NCBI GenBank assembly: GCA_016946835.1
Contig: JACVTC010000097.1
Coordinates: forward strand, 575,001 to 637,500
DNA length: 62,500 nt
Direction of reading: 5' to 3'
Source: Neocallimastix lanati (nom. inval.)
Lineage: Eukaryota; Neocallimastigomycota; Neocallimastigomycetes; Neocallimastigales; Neocallimastigaceae
Both the position numbers and the translations under genes were made by a program. Below, in pieces: positions 1 to 12,480 of the stretch. Positions within the stretch are counted from its first letter, which is position 1. Every line of letters starts with the position of its first letter. The notes beneath the pieces are model-generated. The model saw nothing but the letters and a program-made list of their open reading frames with translations. It was not told where the DNA came from and ran no database searches.

Positions 1-2
1 TT

Positions 3-92
3 GATAAAAAATTATCAAAAAATAAATTTTTACGTATGAATGAAAAAATATTAGAATTATATTATTCAAATTCTGAACTTCCTATTAAAGGT
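3..92 (+). pseudogene. Exon-like fragment resembling part of the next gene
   Basis: An open stretch in frame 3 ends at a good donor (AAAG/GTAAAA). Its translation includes KNKFLRMNEKILELYY, which resembles KNRVFSLDEQVLESYY near the end of the first exon of the following Asteroid-like gene (about 1380-1428). Both segments are followed by an intron donor a few codons later. This suggests the end of an exon of a tandem paralogue or a duplicated remnant cut by the window edge. It does not look like the natural upstream exon of the next gene, because an XPG fold should have its SNDSDF-type catalytic segment there. The similarity is short and read by eye. Confidence 0.4.
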
Positions 93-700
<608 letters not shown>

Positions 701-1692
701 ACCATGTTTCACAAATTACGAATGATTTTGGTTCATTTTCAGTCGATCAATTAATAAATCATTTTAATCTAACAAAAGATACATTACCAATATTTGCTTC
801 TTTATGTGGTAATGATAAATTAAAAATTACTGAATTTTCAAGAGACTTCCAAAATCATTTTTATTCTATTTTAAAAGATGAAAATAATAATAATAATCGA
901 ATGGACTCAGGTTCTATGTATGATTATTACAGAAATATTGTTAATTTTATTTCAAACATTTATGATACCATTCAAATGGAAAAAAATGATAAAAATGAAA
1001 ATGAATTGGAACTACATGAATATGTATATGAAGAAAATAAATTATCTCCTCTTCAAAAAATGATGAATGAAAAAATAGTTAAAAATATATTCAATGATCA
1101 TTTAAAAAAATTCTATATTTCCGTTCAACGGAAATTCAGTAAAGCTTTAAATAAATCTGTTATAGAATATAATAAAATTTTTTATGAAGAACCTAATAAC
1201 ATGAATTCATTCAATAAAACTAATAATGAAAATAAAAATAAAAGTCCAACTGAAAATGAAACTGAAATTGAAACTGAAATTGAAACTGAAACTAAAACAA
1301 AAAATCCTAAGGAATTAGCAATTAAAGCTATTATCGATAAAAACGAAGGAGATTCCTTTTTTTGTACAAACGAATTTATTAAAAATAGAGTTTTTTCTTT
1401 GGATGAACAAGTATTAGAAAGCTATTATGCTTCTGATTATAATATTAAACTTTTAAATAGTAAATATATATTTATATATCAATATTTATATTTATATTTA
1501 TATTTATATTTATATATCAATATTTATATTTATATTTATATTTATATTTATATATCAATATTTATATTTATATTTATATTTATATTTATAATAATTTTCT
1601 ATTATATTATATTATAGTATTAGTATTAGTATTAGTATTAGTAGTATTAATTTTAGTTTTAATTTTATTATTTGTATTAGTAATAGTAATAT

Positions 1693-1731
<39 letters not shown>

Positions 1732-3063
1732 TTCATTTATTATAATAAATAATTAATTTAGTTTTAATAAATGATCACTTTATCTGTATTCAATATTTTG
1801 AAATGATTGATAAACAAAATTGTTGGAATATTACAGAAGATTTGAGAAAAGAAATGTATAAAATAATGTTTAATCTTAATATTAAGCATAGTCGTAGTAA
1901 ATATTCTGATAACGATGAGACTTATGTAATTAAAGAATTTACAAGAAAAGGTGAAGATCTTTCTAATAATAAATTGATAATTAAAACAAAAGAAATTGAT
2001 GAGCTTTCATTAAATTCAACAAATGAAAGGTTTATAAAATATTTAACCCTTTTTAAATGTAAAATCGATGATATAATGGATTTACCTTATTTTATAATTC
2101 CATGTCTGACTAGTCTACGCTTTTTATTATTAAAGAAATTAGAAACAAATTCTTTTATTTTTAATAAGGAAAATTCCTTATATTCTCATCTTTCCAACTA
2201 TATAATAAATAATAATAATGGCAATAATAAAGAAAATAGTAAAAGATCTCAAGATGATTTGAATATTAACAAGGAAGGAACCCAAAAAAGTAATTATTTC
2301 ATAATTTAAAAAAATAATAATAATAATAATAATAGTAAATAAGTATATTTAATGATATTAATAATAATATAAATATTAATATAAATAACTATAAATAATA
2401 TTTAAATGATTTTTAGATATAAATGATATAAAAAATGAAGAAACAATAACAAAATTATATGACTATGAATTCGAAGCACTTTTAGCATCTTGTATTGCTG
2501 CTTTATCATTCACTTATTTACATACCAATTCATTTTTAAAATTAAAAGAAAGCGAAACTGATAAAACTTCAATGATGACTTCGTCAGAATATTTAATTAG
2601 AAATCATATAAAAAAATACGTTACTGTAGGTTATCATAATTTATATGATGATTTAAGATACAATAAATCAAGAAGCCTACAATTAATACATCCCTGGAGT
2701 ATTGAATGTATGGAAGATATAAATCAATTAGAAAATTCAATTCAAATCTATGCAGAATATATTAATATATTAAATACAAATACGAATACTTTAGAAGCAT
2801 TAAAACTACCTATAGATCTTCCGGAATTTAGATCGTTTACCTCTATGTATCATTTTCAATGGGAACAAGCTTTCCATTGTATGGTGAATCCCTTTAAACT
2901 ATCGAATGAAAAAAATATATCGTCAATATTTCATAATTTATTTACAGTAACTATTTTAAATAATAATGAAGATAATACCTCCACCATCAACCCTACTGAA
3001 TATATTAACTATTTATGTGATCTCTATAATAAAATGTTAACTCGTCTTATTTTAAATATTTAA
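701..3063 (+). CDS. Asteroid-like / XPG-fold protein, 5' end not visible
   Basis: Exons 701-1459, 1762-2289 and 2417-3063 join in phase (about 644 residues visible). The first exon contains FSVDQLINHF followed by LPIFASLCGNDKL, the signature of Asteroid-domain (ASTE1-like) members of the XPG/FEN1 PIN-fold family, where a catalytic-site loop reads LPLFA.LLGND. Exon 2 begins with a region including FICIQYFE and CWN, also family-like. The N-terminal XPG half with most acidic metal-binding residues is missing, so nuclease activity cannot be judged. Asteroid proteins are poorly characterised structure-specific nuclease relatives or signalling adaptors. Asn- and Glu/Thr-rich inserts (EIETE repeats) interrupt the fold. 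Intron 1460-1761 is made of TATTTA and ATTT repeats. Family call is moderate; gene structure is good. Confidence 0.55.
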
Positions 3064-4080
3064 AAAATATTTAAAAATATTTAAATCTATACTTTCTAAA
3101 TAATTGAATTAAAATTAAAATTAAAAATAAATTAAATTAAATTACAATAAAATAAAATAGAATAATAATAAAAAAAAATAAAAAAATAAAAAAAAAAAAA
3201 AATAATAATAATAATTTATTTTTATTTAAATATATATTTATATATATATATATATTTATTAAATATATTTGATATATCTTAATATACCTACGAAAATAAC
3301 TAATAATACTTTTATACAGACAGATAATAATATTTAATAATAATAATAATTAAATTTATATAAACAATTTATAATTAAATTATAACAATTATATTTAATT
3401 TTATATAAATCAACTGTACATTACAGGATCATTTATATGTATGAAATATCAAATTATTTTTTTTTTCTGTTTTTTTTTTTTTTATATATTTATTTCTTTT
3501 ACATCTATAACTTATATCTAAAGAATTATATTTTTCTTTAGATTTACCAAATTAAGATATTGTTATTATAGAAATACGTTCATTTCTAATAGAGAAATAT
3601 TATAATGAAAAAGTATTAAATATCAAAATTCAAATTTAATAAGTTTTATAATTTTTATAACATGAAAAATTATTTTGGACAATAAATAATAGTATTATGA
3701 AACTTTACTTCATTATAATAATTAAAAAAAAAAAAAAAAAAAAAAAAAGTTAAATAAATAACAATATTATTTTAAGGAAATTCATTACACATCCAACTTT
3801 ATCAACTTATCATTATTATGAAAAAGTATTTTTATTATAATAAACTATTACAATAGCTATTATTACTTTTATGTTATTATTATTTTCATTTATTAACGAT
3901 TTTTATTTTAATATTTCTTTTTATTTATTGTTAGAATATGTGAAATATATGAAATAAGAGACATATTTATTAAAAACATATTAAATAACTTATTGAAGTA
4001 TATTTAATACAAAACTACTATCAAAATCAAACCTAAAAATTTAATAAAAATAACAATAAAAATAATTAAAAATAATCAAA
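3064..4080. other. Gene-free AT-rich spacer
   Basis: I see only AT-rich sequence with A/T homopolymers (for example about 3723-3748) and no open frame or RNA signature. The first 100 bases are presumably the 3' untranslated region of the Asteroid-like gene. Confidence 0.6.
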
Positions 4081-4200
4081 AATCATGTACGATCATTTCA
4101 TTCACTGATTTCGTTACGTTCTCTCTCTCCTGATCTTGAACTCTACGCAGTAGCATGCTTTTTGCTCGAATCTCATACAACTTCATTCATATATTAATGC
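4081..4200. other. Isolated GC-richer island, function unknown
   Basis: About 110 bases of ordinary composition (CGTTACG, CTCTCTCTCC, CTACGCAGTAGCATGC) lie inside several kilobases of nearly pure A/T. It contains a short B-box-like GCTCGAATCTC on the plus strand but no convincing A box or cloverleaf. No coding frame is open across it. It could be a small RNA gene or a truncated retroposon. Confidence 0.4.
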
Positions 4201-4366
4201 ATATTGTAATAAATTAAATGTATAAGCCACAATATAAACATATAAATACATGTAAATTTGTAATAGTTTAAATCTTTAGTTAACTTAATAAAATAGTAAC
4301 TCAAATAACCCTTAAACATAATATATTGATTTAATAATGTTAACTTATAAGCTCAAATTTTCTAAT

Positions 4367-4368
4367 AT

Positions 4369-4447
<79 letters not shown>

Positions 4448-4786
4448 TTTGTTTGTTTGTTTATTTATTTATTTATTTATTTATTTATTGGTTTATTTAT
4501 GGGTTTATTTATTGGTTTATTTATTAGGACTACAATCAAATTATTACAATATTAATAATTATTTTAATTTATAATATAAATATTATAAAATTCGTTTAAT
4601 TGTCATACTATCATAATAATAATATATTATTAAGTTAAAATTTATTAAAATAAATATATAAAGATATAAAGAAAAAAAATAGTGTTAAGATTTACTTTTA
4701 ATATGCACTATTCAATTTTTATTAATTTATTTACTTATTTATTTATTTATTTACTTACTTATTTATTTATTTACTTACTTACTTAC

Positions 4787-4821
<35 letters not shown>

Positions 4822-4856
4822 CTTACTTACTTATTTATTTATTTATTTATTTATTT
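4367..4856 (+). repeat. ATTT tetranucleotide arrays
   Basis: A (TTTA)n array runs from about 4367 to 4525 with GTTT/GGTTT variants near its end. A second array, mixing TTTA with CTTA units, runs at about 4728-4856. The Leu/Ile/Phe-rich open frame over the first array is a by-product of the repeat. Confidence 0.9.
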
Positions 4857-5002
4857 GATGTTTAGAATATTCTTCGAAAGAAACTATGATTTTTTTTATA
4901 TTTTTTTTTAAATTTTTATATTTATATATATATATATACAGAATATTTTTTTTATTTTTACCAAGCTCAATGACATCATTTAGATTGATTCTTATTTATT
5001 CC

Positions 5003-5211
5003 TCAATACTAATAAATAATTGTTAATTTTTATGTCCTAAAATATAAAAAAAAAAAAAAAAAAAAAAAACGTCTTTTTATTTAAAAAAAAAAAAAAAATT
5101 ACTATCTTCTCAATAGTAAATTTATATGTGCTTTTTTTTTTCCTAATATTTTAATATACTATTTAGATTTTATCAATACTAATAAATAATTGTTAATTTT
5201 TATGTTCTAAA

Positions 5212-5249
<38 letters not shown>

Positions 5250-5326
5250 ACTATTTTCTCAATAGTAAATTTATATGTGTTTTTTTTTTTTTTTCCTAAT
5301 ATTTTAATATACTATTTAGATATTAT
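5003..5326 (+). repeat. Tandem direct duplication, period about 170 bp
   Basis: The unit starting TCAATACTAATAAATAATTG at 5003 recurs at 5173. Each copy contains the same order of segments: an A run, a segment around CTCAATAGTAAATTTATATG, a T run, and CCTAATATTTTAATATAC. The copies differ by a few substitutions and by homopolymer length. No coding potential is seen. Confidence 0.85.
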
Positions 5327-5770
5327 CATTATATAAGTATATATATAAAGTATTTCAATATTTAAATATGATAAATGATAATAATAACATTAAAAAACAA
5401 ATCATAGTTAAAAATTCATATATGAATAATATGAATAATAATAATTATATATTAATATAAAAAAAATAATAATAATAAGCAAAATATTTAGATTTAAACA
5501 CAAAATTATTTAAAATTATTCATTCTAGTGGTTACTTATAAAAATGTTTGGAAAATATGAAGAAAAAGTCCAAATACTGAATAATTTTTATGACTGGAAA
5601 AGAGACATTTGATATGTTATAAATTAAATATCTTACATAATTATAACAATAACTATGACAATAATATTTATATACATGCATTATACCAAAAGATTTATAA
5701 ATGGTTTTAATTTTTAAATATAAAAAAAAAAAAAAAAAAAAAAAATACTAAAAGTATAATTAATAATAAA

Positions 5771-5810
<40 letters not shown>

Positions 5811-8800
5811 AAATTGATCACTATATTTAATTACTTAACTTTATTCTCAAATTTAATTATTGTATAAAAACAAAAATATTATAATTATTATTATCATTAT
5901 CATTATTATAATTTTTATTATCATTTAATTTTTTTTTAATAATATAATAAATGATAAAAGGTAGTTATATTCAAGTTTATAATTTTTGTATTCTTTTAAT
6001 TTGTAGTTTACTTCTTTTAAAAATAATAGTATTTAATAATTTCTTAAATATATATATCAATTAGTTCAAAATTTAATATTAATTAATAATTAAAAATAAA
6101 TAAAATAATTATTAATATAATTATTAATTATTAATTTTTTAATTATTAAATATTGAAATTTTTATAAAGTAATAAAAAAAAATTATTTATGAAATTACTA
6201 ATTATTATGTATATAATTTATATAGTTCAATTCATATTGATTTAATATATTAGTCTCTAGATCGTTTAATAAATAATATTTATAAATTATTGAATGTATA
6301 AAATGTTAATGTATTAAAATAGTATTAATGACTAAAATTCTTAATAATTTAATAAGTTTTTTTTAACAAAAATTAAAAAAATTAATAATATTCTAAATAT
6401 ATAAATCAATTACTTCAAAAATTAAAAATATTTATTAAACAATTAAAAAAAAAATAAAATAAAATAAAATAATTATTAATTATTAATTATTAATTATTGA
6501 ATTTTTTATGTAATAAAATAGAAGAATAAAAAAAAATCATTTATGAAATTACTAATTAATATGTATATAATTTGGATAATTCAATTCATATTGATTTTAA
6601 TAATGAAAAAGAAAGAAAAACAAAAAGAAAAAAAAAATATATTATAAACATAAATAAGTACATTTAAATATATACATATATATATAAAGATAAATGAAAA
6701 GAGAGAAAAAAACAATAAGAAAAAAATATATTATAAAAATAAATAAGTATATTTAAATAAAATAAAAATTATTAATAATTATATAATAATATTTCTATAA
6801 TATAAAAATTATAATGGTAAAAAAATTTCTGTTAATAACAAAATTGATTCTTATTAATATTTTTATCAATATATCATTTAATTTAATCAAAAAATTCTAT
6901 ATGTATATATATATACTTATGAAGATCTCTGACTTCTTTCAAAATTATCCATTTTTTAATTATTCATATATCTCCATTATATATATTCAATATTTATTTT
7001 TATTTTAGTAATTTTCAATTTATTATTTCTTTTTCTTTAATGTCAAATAATAATAAAAAAAAAAAAAAAAAAAAAAAAAAACTATGAAAAAAATTAATTT
7101 AATTATAAATAAGTAAAAATATAAAAATTATATTTTAAATTCTATGGATGTATTTTATTTTATTTTATATTTTTATCAATCACATTTAATTAATAATAAT
7201 ATAAATTTTATAAATAATAATTAATATAAATATAAATTATTAATTTATTTATTTACTTATTTATATCTATACACTTATTTATTTGTTTATATTTAATTAA
7301 TTAAAAATTAGCTTATTTAGTTGTTAATAAATTAAATTATTCAGTTATTTAGTTAATTAATTATTTTGTTATTTAATTATTTTGTTATTTATTTATTATT
7401 AATTTATTTATTATTTAATTAATTAATGAATATATTATTTAATTATTTATCATCAATTTATTCATTTATTCATTTTATTATTTATTTATTTATTTTACTA
7501 TTAATTAATTAATTTTTTTTATTTATTTTACTATTAATTTATTTATTTGTTTATTATTAATTCATTCATTTATTTATTTATTTATTTATTTTACTATTTA
7601 TTTAATTACTATTTATAATTTTTTTGTTATTCATTAGTTATCCATATATATTGCATATTTAATGTATTTAACGTATTTATGTATATTTATGTATGTGTGA
7701 ATGAAATATAAAATTTTAACATAATCATTAGGCTTTTATAAATATAATATCAATTTTTTTTTATATTTATAAATATATTATTTAATATATTAAAAATGTG
7801 CATAAATTTTTTAACATAAAAAACGTTTTTTTTTATTATTATTATTATTATTATAAATAGTATATATAATATATTACATATAATATATTATTAATATCAA
7901 TATATTTATATGGATTATAAATTTTATTCATAATTTTATTACAGAGATATTTAATAATAAAGTTTAATAATATATTTATAAAAAAATAAATATATTTATT
8001 AATCAATTCAAATAAATATATAAAATTATGTATATTTATATTTAATATAAATTATATAGACATAAAAAACTTATTATTATTTTATATTAATAATGTATTA
8101 TAATATATTGAATTATTAATTAAATAATTGAGTAATACTTAATTTAAATTAATTATATATCCCAAAGTTAACTATATAACTCTATTTTTATTTATTTTTA
8201 ATGAAGCGTCAATGTTCATAGGTTGCTTATTTAATTTTAATATATTGTAATAAATTGAATTAATATATTAATAATAATATAAAAGTTTTAATTTTTTTTA
8301 TGCAATGGAAGATTTAATTCTAATTTAATCCATTTAATCCAAATAATATAAAAGCTTTTATACACTAAATATATTTGAAATTATATCATTTATATATAAC
8401 ATATAGTTTGAAATATGAACTAATTAATAAAAAAATATTTCTTATATTTTATATGTAATGAATATATATAATAACAATAGCAATAAAAGTAAAATATAAA
8501 GTTTTATTAAAAAATTCTTTTTTTTAAAAAAAAAAATATACATATATATATTAATACAAGATAAAAATATATATAAAATAATTGTTAATATATTTAATAA
8601 TAGATAATATTTTATTATATGAATTATAAAATAAAATATAGAAATTAATAATATATTACAATTTATTAATAATAAATTATTAATATTGAAATTATAAAAA
8701 AAAATTATTCAATTATTTATTATTTATTATATATATATTTTTTTTTATTAAATATAATTTTTTTTTAATTTGAAATATATATATAATAAATTGTTTTAAT

Positions 8801-9998
8801 AATTTCTTTGATTGTAAAACTTTTATTTTTTTTCTTTTTTTTTTTCCCTTTTTTTCTCTTCAAAATAAATCTATATATATTAATTAAAAAAAAAAGAAGA
8901 AAAAAATTCATATTTTATTTAGAAATTCATAAATTTAAATAATAAATGGCGAACTTTATATATTATTTTGTATTGATTAGTTTATAACAAGAAAATAATA
9001 TTTATATTAATACATATACTTAATTATGTTAATTTTCTGAAATTATAACAATAACAAAAACAAAATTGTCAAATTAAAATATAATAATCATACTTTTTCA
9101 ATCTAAAAAGAGAAACAAAAAAAAAGACAAATAAGAAAAGAAACACATATGTGTTTTATACAATTACAATTAAACAATATTTTAACATAAATAATTACTA
9201 TAAAACTTTAAAGATAAAGTAAAGTTTATATATTTATTTGAATTTCAAAAATAAATTTTTGATACCTTAAATTTTATATAGATTGAAAATTATTCTAAAT
9301 ATTCATATTCATAAATATTATTCATTCAGAAGTATATATATAGCATCCATTATTTTATAAAATAAAAAACAATTTTTTCAATATAAATCATAATTTATAT
9401 ATTAAAAAAAAGAGAAAAAAGGAAAAGAAAAAAAAAAAAAAAAAAAAAACATAAATCTTATCTTTATTTATCAATATTACTATAAAAGATTATTCATATA
9501 AATATAAAAAGTATTATTAAAATAAATAAATATAAATAAATATTAATATATAATTAAACGAATACAATATGTAAGAATAATTTTTATTTTTTTTTTTCTA
9601 TTTTAATCAATTAGTGATAATAATATATATATAAATTTATTCTAAATTATATCTGATACTAATTTTATTATTTATTATTTATGACCTTTTAATTCAAAAA
9701 TATTATTTATTATATAAATCTTTATTTACATATTATATTTTAAATATTTTTTAAAAAAAAAAAAAAGTATTAATATCATTATATTTTTGGATCCTTATTA
9801 ATATATCAATATCAATAAATCAAAAATTAATATATATATATATTTTTTATTTCGTTACTTCAAAGCCTTATAAATAGCAATACAAAATATTAAAGAAAAA
9901 GAAAATAATTTATTTCTTTGGAAATAAAAAAATTATTAAACAAATATATTTATAATCAATAAATAAGCTTATTTAACAACTTTATATAATTATAGATA
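5327..9998. other. Gene-free AT-rich spacer with degenerate repeats
   Basis: No gene is recognisable in this 4.7 kb. It holds a dispersed direct duplication (about 6045-6250 and 6395-6600, sharing ATTTATGAAATTACTAATTA and TTCAATTCATATTGATTT), a short imperfect duplication at about 6600-6760, and a degenerate ATTT/ATTA tract at about 7230-7620. The 64-codon frame at 6814-7008 is Ile/Phe-rich and unsupported. The last 200 bases should contain the promoter of the next gene, but I cannot mark elements. Confidence 0.6.
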
Positions 9999-11611
9999 AT
10001 GAAAAAAATGAATTTAATAATATTTATAGTGTATTGTTTTACTATATTTTTTAAATTTGCCTATTCAGAAAGTAATAAATTTATTAAAATAATTCATTCA
10101 ATTTTATTATTTGCATTTTAATATTATATATTTATATTTTATTAACCCAATTTCTATTTTGATATGTAAAAGGTAATTGTGGTACATCATTATGTGTATC
10201 AACAAATGTAATTAAACCAGGTCAACCAGTTCAACTTTCATGGCATAAATCAGATAATAAAAATGGAATACAAATTTCCTTACTTTATGGTGATAATTCT
10301 GATAAAACAGATTGTCGTGAATTACAGGGTAAACAAGTATTAAAGAGTTGGCGATTAAAAAATGGTGAAGAAGAATATACCTTTACTATTAATGATGTTG
10401 ATTTCGAAATTCAAGATAAGACTTTTGTATTTTTAGTAGAATACTTAGCCAGTAGTTTTTGTATGATGGCTCCAAGTGGGCCAAAAGGTCTTGGTACAAG
10501 TTATGTGGTATTTGGTTAGTTATTAAATAAAATTATTGAAATATATGTATTGAAATTAAATTTTTAAATATATATATATAATAAATATACTAAATTTACG
10601 TTTTTATTATTGTATATTATTATTATTTTTACTATTATAATTATTGTTTTTATTGTATAATAACTGTTATTATCATTCTTAATTATAATAAATATTATTA
10701 TATTCTCACTATTACAATTATTATAATTAATGTTGTTATTATTCACATTCACATTATTACAATTATTGTAATTAATATTTTTATTATGCACATTAAAACG
10801 ATCTTTATAAATATAATAAATATTATAATAAAAAATATTATTATCATTATTATTATATTGAAAAATGTAATTAAAAGATAAAACTATGCCAGTAAAAATA
10901 AATTCAGAACAAAATAATGCAACTCCTAGTAATAAAAGTGATACTAAAGCATCTCCAACAACAAATAGTAATACTAATAGCACTTCAGAAAATAAAGATA
11001 ATAGTAATTTATCAGATAAAATAAATTCAAATAATAATAGTAATAATAATAATACAAATAGTACAAATGTAAATAATGGAGTAAATAATAATAATTCAAA
11101 TAATTCAACAAATACACCATTAGAAGGAGATAAGAATAAACAAATGGATACAAAAGATCATTCTGATGGATTTTTTAATACATTTACTACAATATTAATT
11201 GTTATCCTAGGTGCAATTTTAATTTTAATTGCCCTTTGTTTAATCTTATTCTGTGCTAAAAAGATAAAAGGAAAAGGCAATAGTTTGAATGAAGATTCAT
11301 TAAAACAAAATTCAACCGCAAGAATGCTATCACAAAGTCTTACTGATGATGCATTTGCTGAAGATAGTGTTTATTCTTCAGTGAACATAACTAATGCTAT
11401 ACCTGCGCCAAAATCAAATCTAAATCCAAATGAACCTTATGTACATAATGTATCTGTTGAAAGCTTTAATTCAAATACAAGTCAGTCTGGTTTAATCAGT
11501 AGACATGAAGCAAAAATGATTGCTGAACGTTTCAGATGTGAATTACAGAATCCATTAAATAATGAAGCAGATGATGCTAGTAGTATAAAAGAAAAAGATG
11601 AATCAGTATAA
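9999..11611 (+). CDS. Type I membrane protein with a secreted Ig-like domain
   Basis: Exons 9999-10071, 10173-10514 and 10878-11611 join in phase to give about 382 residues. Residues 1-23 form a signal peptide ending FKFAYS. The ectodomain (about 25-138) has four or more cysteines and the pattern IKPGQPVQLSW near its start, then LLYGD and a YTFTIN strand. This resembles the Ig-like fold of Kre9/KNH-type fungal wall proteins, but that is a fold-level guess. An Asn/Ser/Thr-rich stalk follows, then a strong transmembrane helix (about 242-265, with a LILIALCLILFC core) and a basic stop-transfer KKIKGKG. The cytoplasmic tail of about 115 residues is polar and unrecognised. The layout matches the SH3 membrane protein at 47609-50687. 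It is probably a surface sensor or adhesion protein. Confidence 0.75.
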
Positions 11612-11938
11612 AACCACTCTTAAATATTCATAACTATTCTAAATTTTTTTTTAATATATATTTTTTTTCTTTTTTTATTTTGTTATGTTTTGTTTTGTTT
11701 TCTTCTTGTATCTTTATTTAATTTATGCATAATATATTTCTATTATTAAATAATAAGTAATAATATAATTATTAATAAAAAAATTTTTTTTATTTCATTT
11801 CATTTTTTTTTAAAAAAAAATTATGCACTATTTATCAAATTAAAATAATAAAATATATATTATATATATAAATATTTCAATTTATTTCACATCTTATTTA
11901 CATTAAATGACAAAATTAATTGGATTTATTTAAATAAG

Positions 11939-12001
<63 letters not shown>

Positions 12002-12480
12002 TAAGAAAAAGAAGAGAATAGAATTAAAATATATATATACGGGTTTTAAAATAGAAAATAAAAGATTAAAATAAATTATAGAGAAAAAACAAATATAAAA
12101 ATATATAAAAAAAAATAAAATAAAATAAAAATAAAAATAATATAATATAATAAAATAATAATAAAATTAGCTACATAAATATATAAAAGTTTTAAATAAA
12201 TAAATTAAATAAATTTAATATACAGTATTTAAATTTTTTGTTTTTTTTTTTTTTTTGTTTTTTGTTGTTGTTGTTTTGTTTTTATATCACAAAAAAAATT
12301 TTTTTTTTTTATTTTTGATTTTTATGTTTTTTTTTTTTTTGTTTTTGTATATATTTTATTTTCGAACTTGTTATTTTATTTTTATTTGTTAATTTTTATA
12401 CATATATATATATATTATATATTTAACTACTAAATTTAAAATACTGGAAATTATATTAATCATCAATTTGACTTTATTTC
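11612..12480. other. Spacer with long A run
   Basis: The 3' flank of the membrane-protein gene contains T-rich stretches and an A homopolymer of about 58 bases at 11942-11999. AT-rich filler follows up to the degenerate LINE. The A run may be the tail of a retroposed copy, but no body is visible upstream. No gene is seen. Confidence 0.6.
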
